Source: Paludibacteraceae bacterium
GTDB lineage: Bacteria > Bacteroidota > Bacteroidia > Bacteroidales > Paludibacteraceae
Reading direction: 5' to 3'
Assembly: GCA_017550335.1 (NCBI GenBank)
Contig: JAFZPM010000034.1
Coordinates: 1-64,000 of the forward strand
Length of the DNA stretch: 64,000 nt
Under the pieces are notes generated by a model that was not told the origin of the DNA, made no database searches, and was given only the letters and a program-made list of their open reading frames with translations. Position numbers and translations under genes: made by a program. Of the stretch, positions 18,601-26,494 are shown piece by piece (position 1 is the first letter of the stretch; every line of letters starts with the position of its first letter).

Positions 18601-18876
18601 GGTCTGGCCACCGAAAGCCAAGAGGATTCCGTCAGGCTGCTCCTTCTTGATAACCTCCTCGACGAAATAAGGGGTGATAGGCAAGAAATAGACCTTGTCG
18701 GCCACACCCTCCGATGTCTGGATCGTCGCGATGTTCGGATTAATCAAAACTGTGGAGATACCCTCCTCGCGCATTGCCTTCAATGCTTGCGAACCGGAAT
18801 AGTCGAACTCTCCCGCTTGCCCGATCTTCAGGGCTCCGGAGCCAAGCAAAATGACCTTTTTTAACTTCTGACTCAT
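15658..18876 (-). CDS. carB: Carbamoyl-phosphate synthase large subunit
   Basis: The product has 1072 residues, the usual length. The two ATP-grasp halves are clear ([20 protein letters not shown] and [20 protein letters not shown]), and a C-terminal MGS-like allosteric domain holds [16 protein letters not shown]. It makes carbamoyl phosphate from ammonia, bicarbonate and two ATP for pyrimidine and arginine synthesis. The start is set at ATG 18876 ([14 protein letters not shown]); a TTG three codons earlier is less likely. The small subunit carA is not in this window. A terminator-like hairpin in the leader suggests attenuation. Confidence 0.98.
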   Translation of the reverse strand: [1072 protein letters not shown]

Positions 18877-18918
18877 ATCATTCAAATTTTAAACATAACA
18901 TTCGTAAACAAAAAAAAT

Positions 18919-18940
18919 GCGTTGAAAAAAGTCTCAACGC
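18919..18940 (-). promoter_or_regulatory. Attenuator-like hairpin in the carB leader
   Basis: On the minus strand a GCGTTGA / TCAACGC stem with an 8-base loop is followed at once by A and eight T residues, 42 bases before carB. This is a complete intrinsic terminator inside the leader. Just upstream (18972-18992) AATGAA and TTCATT can form a second stem whose loop contains GTTG, which could pair with the CAAC of the terminator. Attenuation of this pyrimidine gene is therefore likely. Confidence 0.6.
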
Positions 18941-19073
18941 AACATCAAAAACAATATTAAAAAAACAGAATGAATCGACAACTTTCATTGTCTTCCCGAA
19001 ATCTATATCCTTATGTATTCCTCTCAAGTTCACTCCGTTTTTTAAATTTTCTGCATCCATTCTAAAATTTCGG

Positions 19074-19081
19074 CAAAGGTA
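19074..19081 (-). promoter_or_regulatory. Promoter -7 box of carB
   Basis: TACCTTTG on the minus strand gives a leader of about 190 bases before carB, long enough to hold the attenuator. Confidence 0.55.
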
Positions 19082-19293
19082 GTGCTTTTGTATGAAACTG
19101 AAAAATAATAACAAATATTTTTTCCACGGGTGACGCGACGGCTTCATTTGCCATGTTGGAAATCCATAATTATTTACGATTTAGTTATTTACGATTTACT
19201 ATTCCCTGAGCGGAAAGCCTGATTGTCTTCTGCCTTGTTCCAATGAGGTTCGATCCGCTTCGACCGAAAATTTTCCAAATACCCGCGTATCGG

Positions 19294-19324
19294 TTGATAC
19301 ATTCAGGGATTTTAATTATATTTG
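19294..19324 (+). promoter_or_regulatory. Promoter of the PHP hydrolase gene
   Basis: TTG (19294-19296), a 20-base spacer and TATATTTG (19317-19324) form a full Bacteroidetes promoter 18 bases before the ATG. Confidence 0.65.
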
Positions 19325-19342
19325 TATAAATAGAGGTAGGAT

Positions 19343-20059
19343 ATGAAGGTAGCGTTAGACGTACATACACATACGATCGTGAGCGGGCACGCTTACAGTA
19401 CCATACAAGAGATGGCCAAGGCTGCGGCGGAGAAAGGCCTGCAGATTCTAGGCATGGCGGAACACGGGCCCACCATCAAAGGGGCGTGCGATTCGGCGTA
19501 TTTCAACAACTTGAGCGTTATTCCGGAAGAGATATATGGGGTGAAAATCCTTGTGGGTGCCGAGATCAACATCTTGGACACCTACGGTTCGTTGGACCTC
19601 AGCGAGAAGAGCATCCGCAAACTAAAGATCCGCATAGCGGGTATCCACCACTCTTGCTACCGACCAGGCACAGTCGAAGAGAACACGGATGCGGTCATCG
19701 GTGTGATGAAGAACCCGCTGATCGACATCATCAGCCATCCCGCCGATGGTACGGCCGACCTCGATTATGAGCGGTTGGTACAGACCGCCAAGGAGACGCG
19801 GGCGATGCTGGAGATCAACAACAGCTCCCTCAGCCCGAGCCGAGGCAAGGAAAAAGCATGGGAATGCCACAAGCAACTGCTCACCCTCTGCAAGAAATAT
19901 GAACTGATGGTGATTATGGGAAGTGATGCGCACATCTCCTTCGACGTGGCCCGCTACGACCACATCTACCGCCTGCTACAAGAGGTGGAGTTCCCGGAGG
20001 CGCTGCTCATCAACGACAAGCCCGACCTGTTTTGGCAACGCCTGAAGCGGAACGAATGA
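19343..20059 (+). CDS. PHP-domain phosphatase/hydrolase (YcdX-like)
   Basis: The product has 238 residues and is a complete PHP domain of the YcdX subfamily. Metal ligands appear in DVHTHTIVSGHAYST (His8, His10, His16), MAEHGP, GAEIN, AGIHHSCY, ISHPADG and GSDAH. YcdX proteins bind three zinc ions and hydrolyse phosphate esters; the physiological substrate is not settled. It is monocistronic with its own promoter and ends 4 bases before the convergent arginase-fold gene. Confidence 0.9.
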   Translation: MKVALDVHTHTIVSGHAYSTIQEMAKAAAEKGLQILGMAEHGPTIKGACDSAYFNNLSVIPEEIYGVKILVGAEINILDTYGSLDLSEKSIRKLKIRIAGIHHSCYRPGTVEENTDAVIGVMKNPLIDIISHPADGTADLDYERLVQTAKETRAMLEINNSSLSPSRGKEKAWECHKQLLTLCKKYELMVIMGSDAHISFDVARYDHIYRLLQEVEFPEALLINDKPDLFWQRLKRNE

Positions 20060-20063
20060 CCGC

Positions 20064-21176
20064 TTAGTTCATGTAGTAGCGCATCCAAATATCAGGGACA
20101 TCACCCCCACATGCTGTCTGATAATCCGACGGAAGGCAGGCGAAGACCTTGTCACCGGACTGCGTCGGTATCTTGATCCACCATCTCCCATTAACCCTAT
20201 TGTGATAGAAATGGATGTTCTTCTCGTGTTCGGACGGGAAAAACGCCACACGTTCCTCGTAGCTGTTCAATTCCCTCTTTGGGTAGTCGCCGTAACGGTT
20301 GTCAAGCCCTTCGAGGAAGTGCCAGATAACCTGCGCCGCGAGGGATGCGGTCTGGTCGCTATCGTCAAAGGCGGGGTTAGCCTCGAAGAGACCGAAAAGG
20401 GAAATCCTGTCGCTCAGTCCGGCGTAGTGGGATAGTTGGCAGATCTCCTCACCCGTCAACCCGTTGGGGATGGCGGAGGCGAAACCAGGCGAGTCGGCAT
20501 GGCGCACGGCAGACATGTCAATGCTCAGCAGGTCCGTATCCCGCAGCAACGGTTCGGCGGAAGCGATATTCCTGAACATCTCCCCGACACGCACCAATTG
20601 GCACTTATGTTTCTGTAATTCATCCAAGAACGGTTTCGGACAATAATATCCCTGATAACCCAAAAGCCGTAGCTCCTCGTTGTGAGGGTCTTCGATGATA
20701 CGGTCCATGAAAGCATTCGCGTCGAATATCTGGGAAGAGCTGAACGGGTAGTCCAGCTTATGGTCCACCAACGTGGTCGTTAGCTGAGGCAGCCTCTCCC
20801 TCATCGCCTCGAAGAGCGGAAGAGTGAGTTCATGGCTACCGCCCATGACAACAGGAATCACACCCATCGACAAGAGCTCTTCCGTGACATTCCTAAGGGC
20901 CGCATACGTATCGGCCAATGTCTTGCCTTTCTTTAGATTGCCTAAGTCCTTGATTTTTATATTATTGAATCCCCCTCGCAGGGCATAGAGTTGTTGACGG
21001 ATCGCATCCGGTGCGGTCGCGCTCCCGGGGTTCGTGTCGTTCATCTCGCTCTTCACTCCGATCAGAGCGACGTTGAAATCCTCCTCCGCCCAATCATTGG
21101 ACAAGGAGAATTGGCGTGGGAAACAGAGATAATTGGCGTGTATATCCTCACACTTATCGAAATATAGGTCTAACAT
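20064..21176 (-). CDS. Arginase/formiminoglutamase-fold protein with altered metal ligands
   Basis: The product has 370 residues of the ureohydrolase fold. GGSHEL keeps the first metal histidine (His115). The usual DAHxD is DHKLD (138-142), with lysine in the histidine position. The usual SxDxD is SIDMS (218-222), with Ser222 replacing an aspartate. Bacteroidales carry a family of such proteins labelled formimidoylglutamase. Here the two-manganese site looks incomplete, so hydrolysis of arginine or formiminoglutamate is doubtful. The C-terminal third (VNGRWWIKIPTQSGDKVFACLPSDY) is an extension beyond classical arginases. Confidence 0.75.
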   Translation of the reverse strand: MLDLYFDKCEDIHANYLCFPRQFSLSNDWAEEDFNVALIGVKSEMNDTNPGSATAPDAIRQQLYALRGGFNNIKIKDLGNLKKGKTLADTYAALRNVTEELLSMGVIPVVMGGSHELTLPLFEAMRERLPQLTTTLVDHKLDYPFSSSQIFDANAFMDRIIEDPHNEELRLLGYQGYYCPKPFLDELQKHKCQLVRVGEMFRNIASAEPLLRDTDLLSIDMSAVRHADSPGFASAIPNGLTGEEICQLSHYAGLSDRISLFGLFEANPAFDDSDQTASLAAQVIWHFLEGLDNRYGDYPKRELNSYEERVAFFPSEHEKNIHFYHNRVNGRWWIKIPTQSGDKVFACLPSDYQTACGGDVPDIWMRYYMN

Positions 21177-21302
21177 CAGCGATATGTTTTTTACAATTGA
21201 TGATACGCGAATTTATGGAAACAAAAAGAGAACCGGGCATTGCGAAAGAGGAAAAAACGAATCATCCCGGAAATAATCGGGAAGTGCGAAAACCTAGACC
21301 TA

Positions 21303-21584
21303 TCATTCATAATGTCTCCCCTTGCTAATTGGTTCCCCACCAAGCATCACGTTCATCGGCAACTCCGAGCTTCTTTCTATCTCTTTTTCCCCTTCATCAT
21401 AAATCCAAACAAAGGCATGGGATACATCCCCGATCTTAGTCAGTCTTAATCTTGCATCATAAAATGGCTCCCAAAAATAGAGATCATTACCTGGTTTGAG
21501 GTTTTCTCTTATATAATCATAGTTATTCGTAATATCCGATTGTTTGTTCACTCCAAATGTACAAATAGAAAAACATAAATTCAT
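21303..21584 (-). CDS. Small hypothetical protein or gene remnant
   Basis: The frame encodes 93 residues from ATG 21584 (NNYDYIRENLKPGNDLYFWE, DVSHAFVWIYDEGEKEIERS). Its composition is credible for a protein, but no family is recognised. A minus-strand -7 box lies inside the frame at 21554-21561, so a transcript from it would begin past the ATG and leave only a GTG near 21551. It may be a short leaderless gene or the 3' remnant of a longer one. Confidence 0.35.
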   Translation of the reverse strand: MNLCFSICTFGVNKQSDITNNYDYIRENLKPGNDLYFWEPFYDARLRLTKIGDVSHAFVWIYDEGEKEIERSSELPMNVMLGGEPISKGRHYE

Positions 21585-21592
21585 TATCTTTG
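21554..21592. promoter_or_regulatory. Back-to-back promoter boxes
   Basis: TACATTTG on the minus strand (21554-21561) and TATCTTTG on the plus strand (21585-21592) lie 23 bases apart. The plus box is 20 bases before the lipoprotein ATG. Confidence 0.5.
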
Positions 21593-21612
21593 CAAGAAAA
21601 CATTTATCCGCG

Positions 21613-22059
21613 ATGAAGAGGCGTTCCATATACTTTCTTTTGGTATTATCAGCCATAATCCTTTTTTCGTGCAAAGACGACGAGTCCCTTATCCCCAACA
21701 GCGAAGTCTACGTGAAGACCCGCACAAGCGAGTACAATGAGCTACGGACACCGAACCACGCTGTCGTATATGAATATAACGGGCTCCATCCCTCCAATTT
21801 CAAGCTAGGATACGGTGGAATCGCGATTTTCCGCGATTTGGAGGGTAAATTAGGCTGTTGTGACCTGGCGTGTCCGAATGACAGATCACGGATGAATCCG
21901 TTGGAGATCACCATGCCTTTCGCCACTTGTCCACTTTGCGGAGCGAAATTCGACCTGTCATACAGTACAGGCAATCCAGTGGATGGTTCCACAAAAACAC
22001 CGCTGAGGATGTATCGAAATATCCGTGACACAGGAGAGTATATCACGGTGACGAATTAA
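21613..22059 (+). CDS. Lipoprotein with Rieske-like fold and four-cysteine site
   Basis: The product has 148 residues. The signal ends in the lipobox LFSC (Cys20), so it is lipid-anchored. The core has C-C-D-L-A-C-P followed by ATCPLCGAKFDL and ends GNPVDGSTKTPLRMY, an arrangement like Rieske domains (CxH ... CPxHG). The two histidines are replaced by cysteines, which would favour zinc or no [2Fe-2S] cluster. Function is unknown. The start is at ATG 21613, 20 bases after the -7 box; a longer frame upstream would bury the signal peptide. Confidence 0.75.
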   Translation: MKRRSIYFLLVLSAIILFSCKDDESLIPNSEVYVKTRTSEYNELRTPNHAVVYEYNGLHPSNFKLGYGGIAIFRDLEGKLGCCDLACPNDRSRMNPLEITMPFATCPLCGAKFDLSYSTGNPVDGSTKTPLRMYRNIRDTGEYITVTN

Positions 22060-22091
22060 TCCGAACATAAATCCATAAACTTTCACAAGCA

Positions 22092-23003
22092 ATGCAAAGT
22101 AAAGGGAAGAACTTTTGGCATTTGATGGCGATTGTGACAATCATATTTTGGGGCACAAGCTTTGTCTCCACCAAAATACTGTTGGAATATGGTTTTTCCG
22201 CCATATTCATCTTTGTTGTCCGATTTATCTTCACCTACCTTCTCTTACTGATTCTATCGCACGACACGATGTTTGCCAAGAACAGGAAGGACGAATTACT
22301 CCTGTTTCTGGGAGGTATCATGGGTGGCACGCTCTACTTCTGGTTGGAGAACAACGCCCTCATGTACTCGCCCTCCTCGAACGTCTCGCTCATCGTATGC
22401 ACAAACCCGTTGATAATCTTCATCGTCGTCAGCCTATTATTCAAGAAGGAACCCCTAAACGGGAGACAAGTGATCGGCTCGTTGCTGACATTCGTAGGAA
22501 TGATTCTTGTCGTGCTGAACGGTCATTTCTACCTGCACCTGTCACCCAAGGGAGACCTGCTCGCTTTAGGGGCGGCGATCACATGGGTTATCTATTCCAT
22601 CAGCGTAAAGGAGTTGCATGAGAAATACTCCAGCCTATTCATCACAAGGAAGATCTTCTTCTACAGCTGTCTGACGGCCATTCCGTTGTTGCTGATCGAG
22701 CGGCCCGACATTCCGTGGGAGAACTTCAAGGAACCTGCCGTGATTGTGAATTTCCTGTTGTTGGCGATCTTCTCGTCATTGTTCGGCTATCTGGTCTGGA
22801 ACCTCGTACTGAAGGAGTTAGGAACGGTGTTAGCCTCCAATTATATCTATTCGATCCCGCTTGTCACGATCATCACCGCAGTGATCGTATTAAACGAGCA
22901 TGTCACATGGGTAGCACTTCTTGGAGCATTGGCCATCGTGGTCGGGATGGTGATGGCGGAATACAAAGGGAAAAGCGGATCGCTACCGAAAGAGAGCGAT
23001 TAG
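22092..23003 (+). CDS. EamA/DMT-family transporter
   Basis: The product has 303 residues and ten membrane helices in two EamA repeats (FWGTSFVSTKILL at the start of the first, ALGAAITWVIYSISVKEL at the start of the second). It is probably an inner-membrane metabolite exporter of unknown substrate. It starts 32 bases after the Rieske-like lipoprotein gene and is likely co-transcribed with it. Confidence 0.9.
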   Translation: MQSKGKNFWHLMAIVTIIFWGTSFVSTKILLEYGFSAIFIFVVRFIFTYLLLLILSHDTMFAKNRKDELLLFLGGIMGGTLYFWLENNALMYSPSSNVSLIVCTNPLIIFIVVSLLFKKEPLNGRQVIGSLLTFVGMILVVLNGHFYLHLSPKGDLLALGAAITWVIYSISVKELHEKYSSLFITRKIFFYSCLTAIPLLLIERPDIPWENFKEPAVIVNFLLLAIFSSLFGYLVWNLVLKELGTVLASNYIYSIPLVTIITAVIVLNEHVTWVALLGALAIVVGMVMAEYKGKSGSLPKESD

Positions 23004-23037
23004 GTATAGTTCAGCATAGGCAAAACCGATAAAAAGA

Positions 23038-23070
23038 GAGGGTGTACCAATATCGCAGTGGTACACCCTC
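23038..23070. terminator. Bidirectional intrinsic terminator
   Basis: A perfect 12-bp stem, GAGGGTGTACCA / TGGTACACCCTC, lies between the EamA gene and the convergent SRPBCC gene. On the minus strand it is followed by TCTTTTTATC. Confidence 0.8.
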
Positions 23071-23113
23071 CTTAAATTTGTAGGCTAACGTATGGACGCG
23101 GCGCACCACGTCT

Positions 23114-23554
23114 CTACTCAATGGTATCTAGTGGCTTGATTTCGTCGTAAGGCAACGACGCCAACATCTCAGCCATCTTATTCAGCATCTCCTTGATAGG
23201 CTTCTCCACCATCATCTTGATCATCATATTGATCTCAGCCTTCAAGGTCACCTTGATGCGCGTATCATTCTCGCCGACAGACTTCAGCTGCACCCACAGA
23301 TTGAAGGCGATCGGCGCCTGGTCTGAACCGAACTTGATGGTCTTGTTCGGCTCCCGCTCGATGATCCTCAGGCTCACCTGCCCCAACGGAGGGACATCGA
23401 AGCCGCAGCTATCGGCATCGAAAGTGACATTTTGAACCTTATCCTGAGGAAGCTTATCCTTGACACGTTCCAGATTTCTGAGGTCAGAGATGACACTGAA
23501 TATCTTCTCGTCACTATAAGTTGATTTTGTGATGTTACTCTCTATAGTTGTCAT
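23114..23554 (-). CDS. SRPBCC-family protein
   Basis: The product has 146 residues. It shows the START/polyketide-cyclase layout: a short N-terminal strand, IFSVISDLRNLERVKDKLP, a series of strands (VSLRIIEREPNKTIKFG, DTRIKVTLKAEINMM) and a long C-terminal helix. Such proteins bind hydrophobic ligands; the ligand is unknown. It follows pyrE by 9 bases and is the last gene of the long minus-strand run. Confidence 0.8.
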   Translation of the reverse strand: MTTIESNITKSTYSDEKIFSVISDLRNLERVKDKLPQDKVQNVTFDADSCGFDVPPLGQVSLRIIEREPNKTIKFGSDQAPIAFNLWVQLKSVGENDTRIKVTLKAEINMMIKMMVEKPIKEMLNKMAEMLASLPYDEIKPLDTIE

Positions 23555-23563
23555 ATCATGAAA

Positions 23564-24196
23564 TTATTTACCCCAAACATCCGGGTTTTTACGCCATTCC
23601 TTCAATGTAGCCATCTCGCTCTCGCCAATGCATTTCGTATCCAAAAGATGTTGCAGCACCGCCTCATAGTTGGAGAGGGTAGTCAATTCCACCTTAGCCT
23701 CCGCGAACTGGTTAGCCGCTAGAGGGAAACCGTATGTGAAGATAGCCACCATACCGAGCACCTGCGCACCAGCCTCACGGAGTGCGTTGACAGCCTTCAA
23801 GCTGCTGCCACCCGTGGAGATGAGGTCCTCGATGACAACCACCTTCTGGCCCGCCTTCAATTCACCTTCGATGATGTTACCCATTCCATGGTCCTTAGGA
23901 GAGGAACGGACATAGATAAACGGCTTGCCGAGCAATTCAGCCACGAGAACGCCCTGTGCGATAGCACCGGTAGCGACACCGGCGATCACCTCGACATCCT
24001 TATATTTCTCACGGACAATGTTCGCCAGCTCCTCTTTGATGAGGGTGCGGATTTCCGGATAAGCCAATGTTTTGCGGTTGTCGCAGTAGATAGGGGATTT
24101 CCACCCGGAAGCCCACGTGAAAGGAGATGAAGGCTGAACCTTGACAGCCTTGATGCCGAGCAGCTTCTCGGCGATCAGATTTTGAACATTGCTCAT
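23564..24196 (-). CDS. pyrE: Orotate phosphoribosyltransferase
   Basis: The product has 210 residues. The PRPP-binding signature VVVIEDLISTGGSS and the flexible-loop block RSSPKDHGMGNIIEG are intact, and the N-terminal ALxxxPSSPFTWASGWKSPIYCDNR segment is typical. It converts orotate and PRPP to OMP in pyrimidine synthesis. It lies between a PfkB kinase gene and a SRPBCC gene. Confidence 0.97.
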   Translation of the reverse strand: MSNVQNLIAEKLLGIKAVKVQPSSPFTWASGWKSPIYCDNRKTLAYPEIRTLIKEELANIVREKYKDVEVIAGVATGAIAQGVLVAELLGKPFIYVRSSPKDHGMGNIIEGELKAGQKVVVIEDLISTGGSSLKAVNALREAGAQVLGMVAIFTYGFPLAANQFAEAKVELTTLSNYEAVLQHLLDTKCIGESEMATLKEWRKNPDVWGK

Positions 24197-24223
24197 ATCG
24201 TATCAGTTTATTAGTTGTAACAA

Positions 24224-25156
24224 TTATTTCTTCCCGACATATTGCTTCGCGTACTCTGGCGTGATATAGTTCTCCAGCGTGGTGCAAACGTATGAGGAGA
24301 AGTCTATCGCATAACGGGCGATGTTGTCCCAGCGCGCGCTCGAGATGCCGCTTTTCAGATCCTCCAGCGTCACATTCTCCTTAATGAGGCCATAGATGAT
24401 GCCCGCATTGAAATTATCGCCTGCGCCGACGGTGCTGACAGGTGTGATCTTATTGCCGGAGTAGGTCTTGCTGAACTTCTCTCCGAACACATGCGCACCC
24501 TTCTCGCCAAGCGTATAGATGAAGTTCTTGGAATAGAAGCCCACATGGTCGTTGTAGATCTGTTCGGCACCCGTTTCGCCATAGATATTGAGGAAATCCT
24601 CGTCGGACCCCTTGATGATGTCCGCATACTCGAAGTTGTCGAGGATGGTCGGCATCAGGTGGCGCACATCGTTGATATGCGATTTGCGGAAGTTCACGTC
24701 GTAGTAGATGATAGCCTTTTTAGCCTTCGCCACGTCCAACAGATCCACCAACTTATCATGCAGGACAGGGTTCAGGGCGAAGTATGAACCGATTATCAGG
24801 ATGTCATCCGCCTGGATATCAGGCATGATATAGTCCAGTCTATCGTGCGGATAATCCTTGTAGAAGAGGTAGTCAGCGTTCTGCTTCTCGTCGAGGAACG
24901 CCAAAGCCAACGGAGTCTTCCCCCTATCAAAAGAATAGATGAACTCCGTCTTCACATTGTTTTTATCGAGGAAATCCTTGATGATCATACCAATCCTATC
25001 GTTTCCTATCTCACTGATGAAGATCGGCTCCAAGCCCAATCGTCCCAGGGAGATCAAAGCATTGTAGACCGATCCGCCCGGTTTAGCGCTAACGGGTTGG
25101 TCCTCCTTAAACAGAATGTCGAAAACGGTTTCCCCGACACCGATAATTTTTCTCAT
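24224..25156 (-). CDS. PfkB-family sugar kinase (fructokinase-like)
   Basis: The product has 310 residues. GETVFDILF and GGSVYNALISLGRLG form the N-terminal sugar-binding part. TVGAGDNFNAGIIYG is the PfkB signature 2 with the catalytic aspartate. It probably phosphorylates fructose or a related sugar at the C1/C6 hydroxyl; the substrate is not certain. It starts 4 bases after the DUF6242 gene. Confidence 0.9.
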   Translation of the reverse strand: MRKIIGVGETVFDILFKEDQPVSAKPGGSVYNALISLGRLGLEPIFISEIGNDRIGMIIKDFLDKNNVKTEFIYSFDRGKTPLALAFLDEKQNADYLFYKDYPHDRLDYIMPDIQADDILIIGSYFALNPVLHDKLVDLLDVAKAKKAIIYYDVNFRKSHINDVRHLMPTILDNFEYADIIKGSDEDFLNIYGETGAEQIYNDHVGFYSKNFIYTLGEKGAHVFGEKFSKTYSGNKITPVSTVGAGDNFNAGIIYGLIKENVTLEDLKSGISSARWDNIARYAIDFSSYVCTTLENYITPEYAKQYVGKK

Positions 25157-25160
25157 TGTA

Positions 25161-26447
25161 TTAGTTTTGATAGTTCAAGTCATCTGCAGTCAACTTGTTC
25201 AGGACACCCTTCCTCACCTTGTTGGAGATGCCAGAAGGGGTGTTACCACCCACGAAGACGATTTCTCCCATATCGGATAATACGAACGTGCCCGAGTTGG
25301 TCAAACCATCGCCAGAGAGGTCCTTGTGCCAATCATGCTGCCATGATACGCCTCCGTTATTGGAAGAGAAACACTCCGTCGAGTAAGTGCCGTCCACCTT
25401 CTCACCACCGACAATACCCAACATTCCGGAATAGAAGAAAACGCTAGGATTCTTCAAGGATGGTATAGTGCCATCAGCCTTTTGGAGCTGACAAGTATTT
25501 CCTTTTCCATCCACCGACCAAATAGTACCTTGCCCATTTTGGGAAGCATAGACATATCCGAGGGATGTATACCCTGAAGGAGAGGTGAATGTGGTGATAT
25601 TTTCGGACGGGAAATTTCCAGGAAGCGCGGCGCGTCTTTGGAAATCCCCTGCTTCCTTGGAATAGATACAACGTCCATTCGCATCGCTACCGATAGCCCA
25701 AATGGCTGATTTTATCGTGAAAAGTATTTTCTCCAACTTAACGGCAGAGGCATATGCGGAGAATTGCAAATCATCCAGACTAGCAGCATATACTTCGCCA
25801 CTGCTCTTCTGCACGAATATCGAATCGCCCAAGATGGCAGACGAGCTCCAATCCGCCCCCTCGATGTCGAGCATCCTCTTCTCCCAGTTCTTCAGATCCA
25901 AAGAGGAATAAAGCACGGAAGCTCCGCTCTCCTCGGAACAGAACCAAAGATTCTTTTGCCCATATGCGAACGACTTCTGGGAAGAGATACGGGCGGAAAG
26001 GTCCACGGTGGAATAATCCTGCCAAGTGAAAGCAGCCACGTCATACTGGTGGACGCGAATATCAATCGTATATTTCTTCTGCTGACTCTTATCCTCCGAC
26101 GTACTGAGGATTTCCAACTTATCGGACAAGTCAAGCGCATCCCCGCTCTTGAAATCAATCCACTCGCCGTTCTTCTTATACTTATAGGTCGGTTTGGAAA
26201 CATAACCATAGAAGTAGGTACGGACATGCGACAGATTCGTTCCCTTATCCAATGAGTCATAATTGAATATGATGGCGTCCAAGTCATTCACGACGATCTT
26301 AGAAGTGAGACCGATCACCATGCTTCTGATACGGGGATCATCAAGATTCTTATAGGTCTCATCCGTTTCATCCTCCTTACATCCCCAAAAAACAGACGAT
26401 GCGCCTGCCAAAAACAATAATATAAAGGTTGTTAACTTATGCTTCAT
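25161..26447 (-). CDS. DUF6242-type lipoprotein
   Basis: The product has 428 residues. The start is at ATG 26447 (MKHKLTTFILLFLAG), giving a signal with lipobox VFWGC. An N-terminal Ig-like region (to about 135) is followed by strand repeats with FxSPSGYTSLGYVYASQ-like and SSNNGGVSWQHDW segments, which suggest a beta-propeller of sialidase/BNR type. This architecture is common in Bacteroidales surface lipoproteins of unknown role. It has its own promoter inside the run. Confidence 0.75.
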   Translation of the reverse strand: MKHKLTTFILLFLAGASSVFWGCKEDETDETYKNLDDPRIRSMVIGLTSKIVVNDLDAIIFNYDSLDKGTNLSHVRTYFYGYVSKPTYKYKKNGEWIDFKSGDALDLSDKLEILSTSEDKSQQKKYTIDIRVHQYDVAAFTWQDYSTVDLSARISSQKSFAYGQKNLWFCSEESGASVLYSSLDLKNWEKRMLDIEGADWSSSAILGDSIFVQKSSGEVYAASLDDLQFSAYASAVKLEKILFTIKSAIWAIGSDANGRCIYSKEAGDFQRRAALPGNFPSENITTFTSPSGYTSLGYVYASQNGQGTIWSVDGKGNTCQLQKADGTIPSLKNPSVFFYSGMLGIVGGEKVDGTYSTECFSSNNGGVSWQHDWHKDLSGDGLTNSGTFVLSDMGEIVFVGGNTPSGISNKVRKGVLNKLTADDLNYQN

Positions 26448-26465
26448 TTTTACGAATTTTGAATG

Positions 26466-26473
26466 CAAAAATA
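26466..26473 (-). promoter_or_regulatory. Internal promoter for the DUF6242 gene
   Basis: TATTTTTG on the minus strand lies 18 bases before the ATG at 26447. It supports that start over the longer upstream frame. Confidence 0.5.
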
Positions 26474-26494
26474 AAAAAAATATGAGAGAAACCC

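Noticed and set aside
18878..19147. 89-codon frame through the carB leader, considered as a leader peptide
   Set aside because: It runs across the promoter, terminator stem and T-run and has no leader-peptide codon pattern; the region is better explained as regulatory RNA.
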